This document shows, one piece after another, positions 63,944 to 64,000 of a DNA stretch of 64,000 bases. Origin of the DNA: Flavobacterium cerinum (GTDB lineage: Bacteria; Bacteroidota; Bacteroidia; Flavobacteriales; Flavobacteriaceae); the NCBI RefSeq assembly GCF_024496085.1, contig NZ_CP101751.1, positions 3,472,001-3,536,000 of the forward strand, in the 5' to 3' direction. Position numbers and translations under genes: made by a program. The notes under the pieces are model-generated. The model was not told the origin of the DNA. It did not search any database and saw only the letters and a program-made list of their open reading frames with translations. The stretch's first letter is position 1. Every line of letters starts with the position of its first letter.

Positions 63944-64000
63944 TTATCCCATTACCGTCTTGTAGTTCGTTTCTACAACAATTGGTTCTCTGCCGGCGGA
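63944..64000 (-). CDS. 3' end of a minus-strand gene cut by the window edge
   Basis: Eighteen codons are visible, reading ...SAGREPIVVETNYKTVMG and TAA (63946-63944). The start lies beyond base 64000. Position after a bidirectional terminator supports a real gene. The fragment is too short to name. Confidence 0.45.
   Translation of the reverse strand, partial: SAGREPIVVETNYKTVMG

Noticed and set aside
1..64000. tRNA, rRNA, CRISPR, prophage or insertion sequence
   Set aside because: No cloverleaf, repeat-spacer series, transposase or phage gene was seen anywhere in the window.

Overview
This window reads as chromosomal DNA of a Flavobacterium-like member of the Bacteroidota. The evidence is AT-rich sequence, several type IX secretion (T9SS) C-terminal sorting domains, a GldI-type gliding lipoprotein, a Bacteroidota-style arginine operon, fused genes typical of the phylum (CcsB-CcsA, two-oxo-acid dehydrogenase E1 alpha-beta, cyclophilin-FKBP), and many promoters with the Bacteroidota -7 element TAnnTTTG. 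No rRNA, tRNA, CRISPR array, insertion sequence or prophage was seen. The first and last genes are cut by the window edges.

Layout. 1-3.7 kb: a cut lipoprotein gene, a beta-propeller-like secreted protein and a T9SS-exported cell-wall amidase. 3.7-12.2 kb: a structured leader of about 310 nt, then an eight-gene arginine operon (GNAT, argG, argC, argD, acylornithine carbamoyltransferase, argB, argE, argH). The carbamoyltransferase has Ala90 where acetyl-specific enzymes have Glu, which suggests succinylated intermediates. 12.2-15.4 kb: a bacilliredoxin-like protein and ClpB. 15.5-24.1 kb is the most accessory-looking part: unknown genes, a TIM-barrel protein, a thioredoxin-fold protein, an MFS carrier, and a small group resembling polymorphic-toxin immunity genes (two Imm11-like proteins and a DUF4375-ankyrin protein) without a toxin, edged by a REP-like palindrome.

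24-39 kb holds housekeeping and envelope genes: the cytochrome c maturation fusion CcsBA, a 1,023-residue T9SS protein, nitronate monooxygenase, an OprO/P-type porin, PrmA, ClpS, a YeeE/YedE pair, KdsA and small membrane proteins. 39-41.8 kb is a compact module of a membrane protein, a winged-helix regulator, a Coq4-like protein and CreD. Two near-identical 17-bp palindromes lie over the probable -7 promoter elements, one before each half of the module. I consider this the best candidate for an undescribed regulatory system here.

41.8-64 kb: the PPIase-GldI-DHH cluster, a PiT phosphate transporter with its DUF47 partner behind a possible Pho box, an acyl-CoA carboxylase beta subunit, an M1 peptidase, DoxX, MenE, a CPBP protease, ArsC, a large outer-membrane barrel protein, a T9SS endonuclease I, a degenerate M1-like protein with a predicted outer-membrane barrel, and a fused dehydrogenase E1 whose magnesium-binding Asp and Asn are swapped. 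Strong intrinsic terminators, many able to serve both strands, separate most transcription units.
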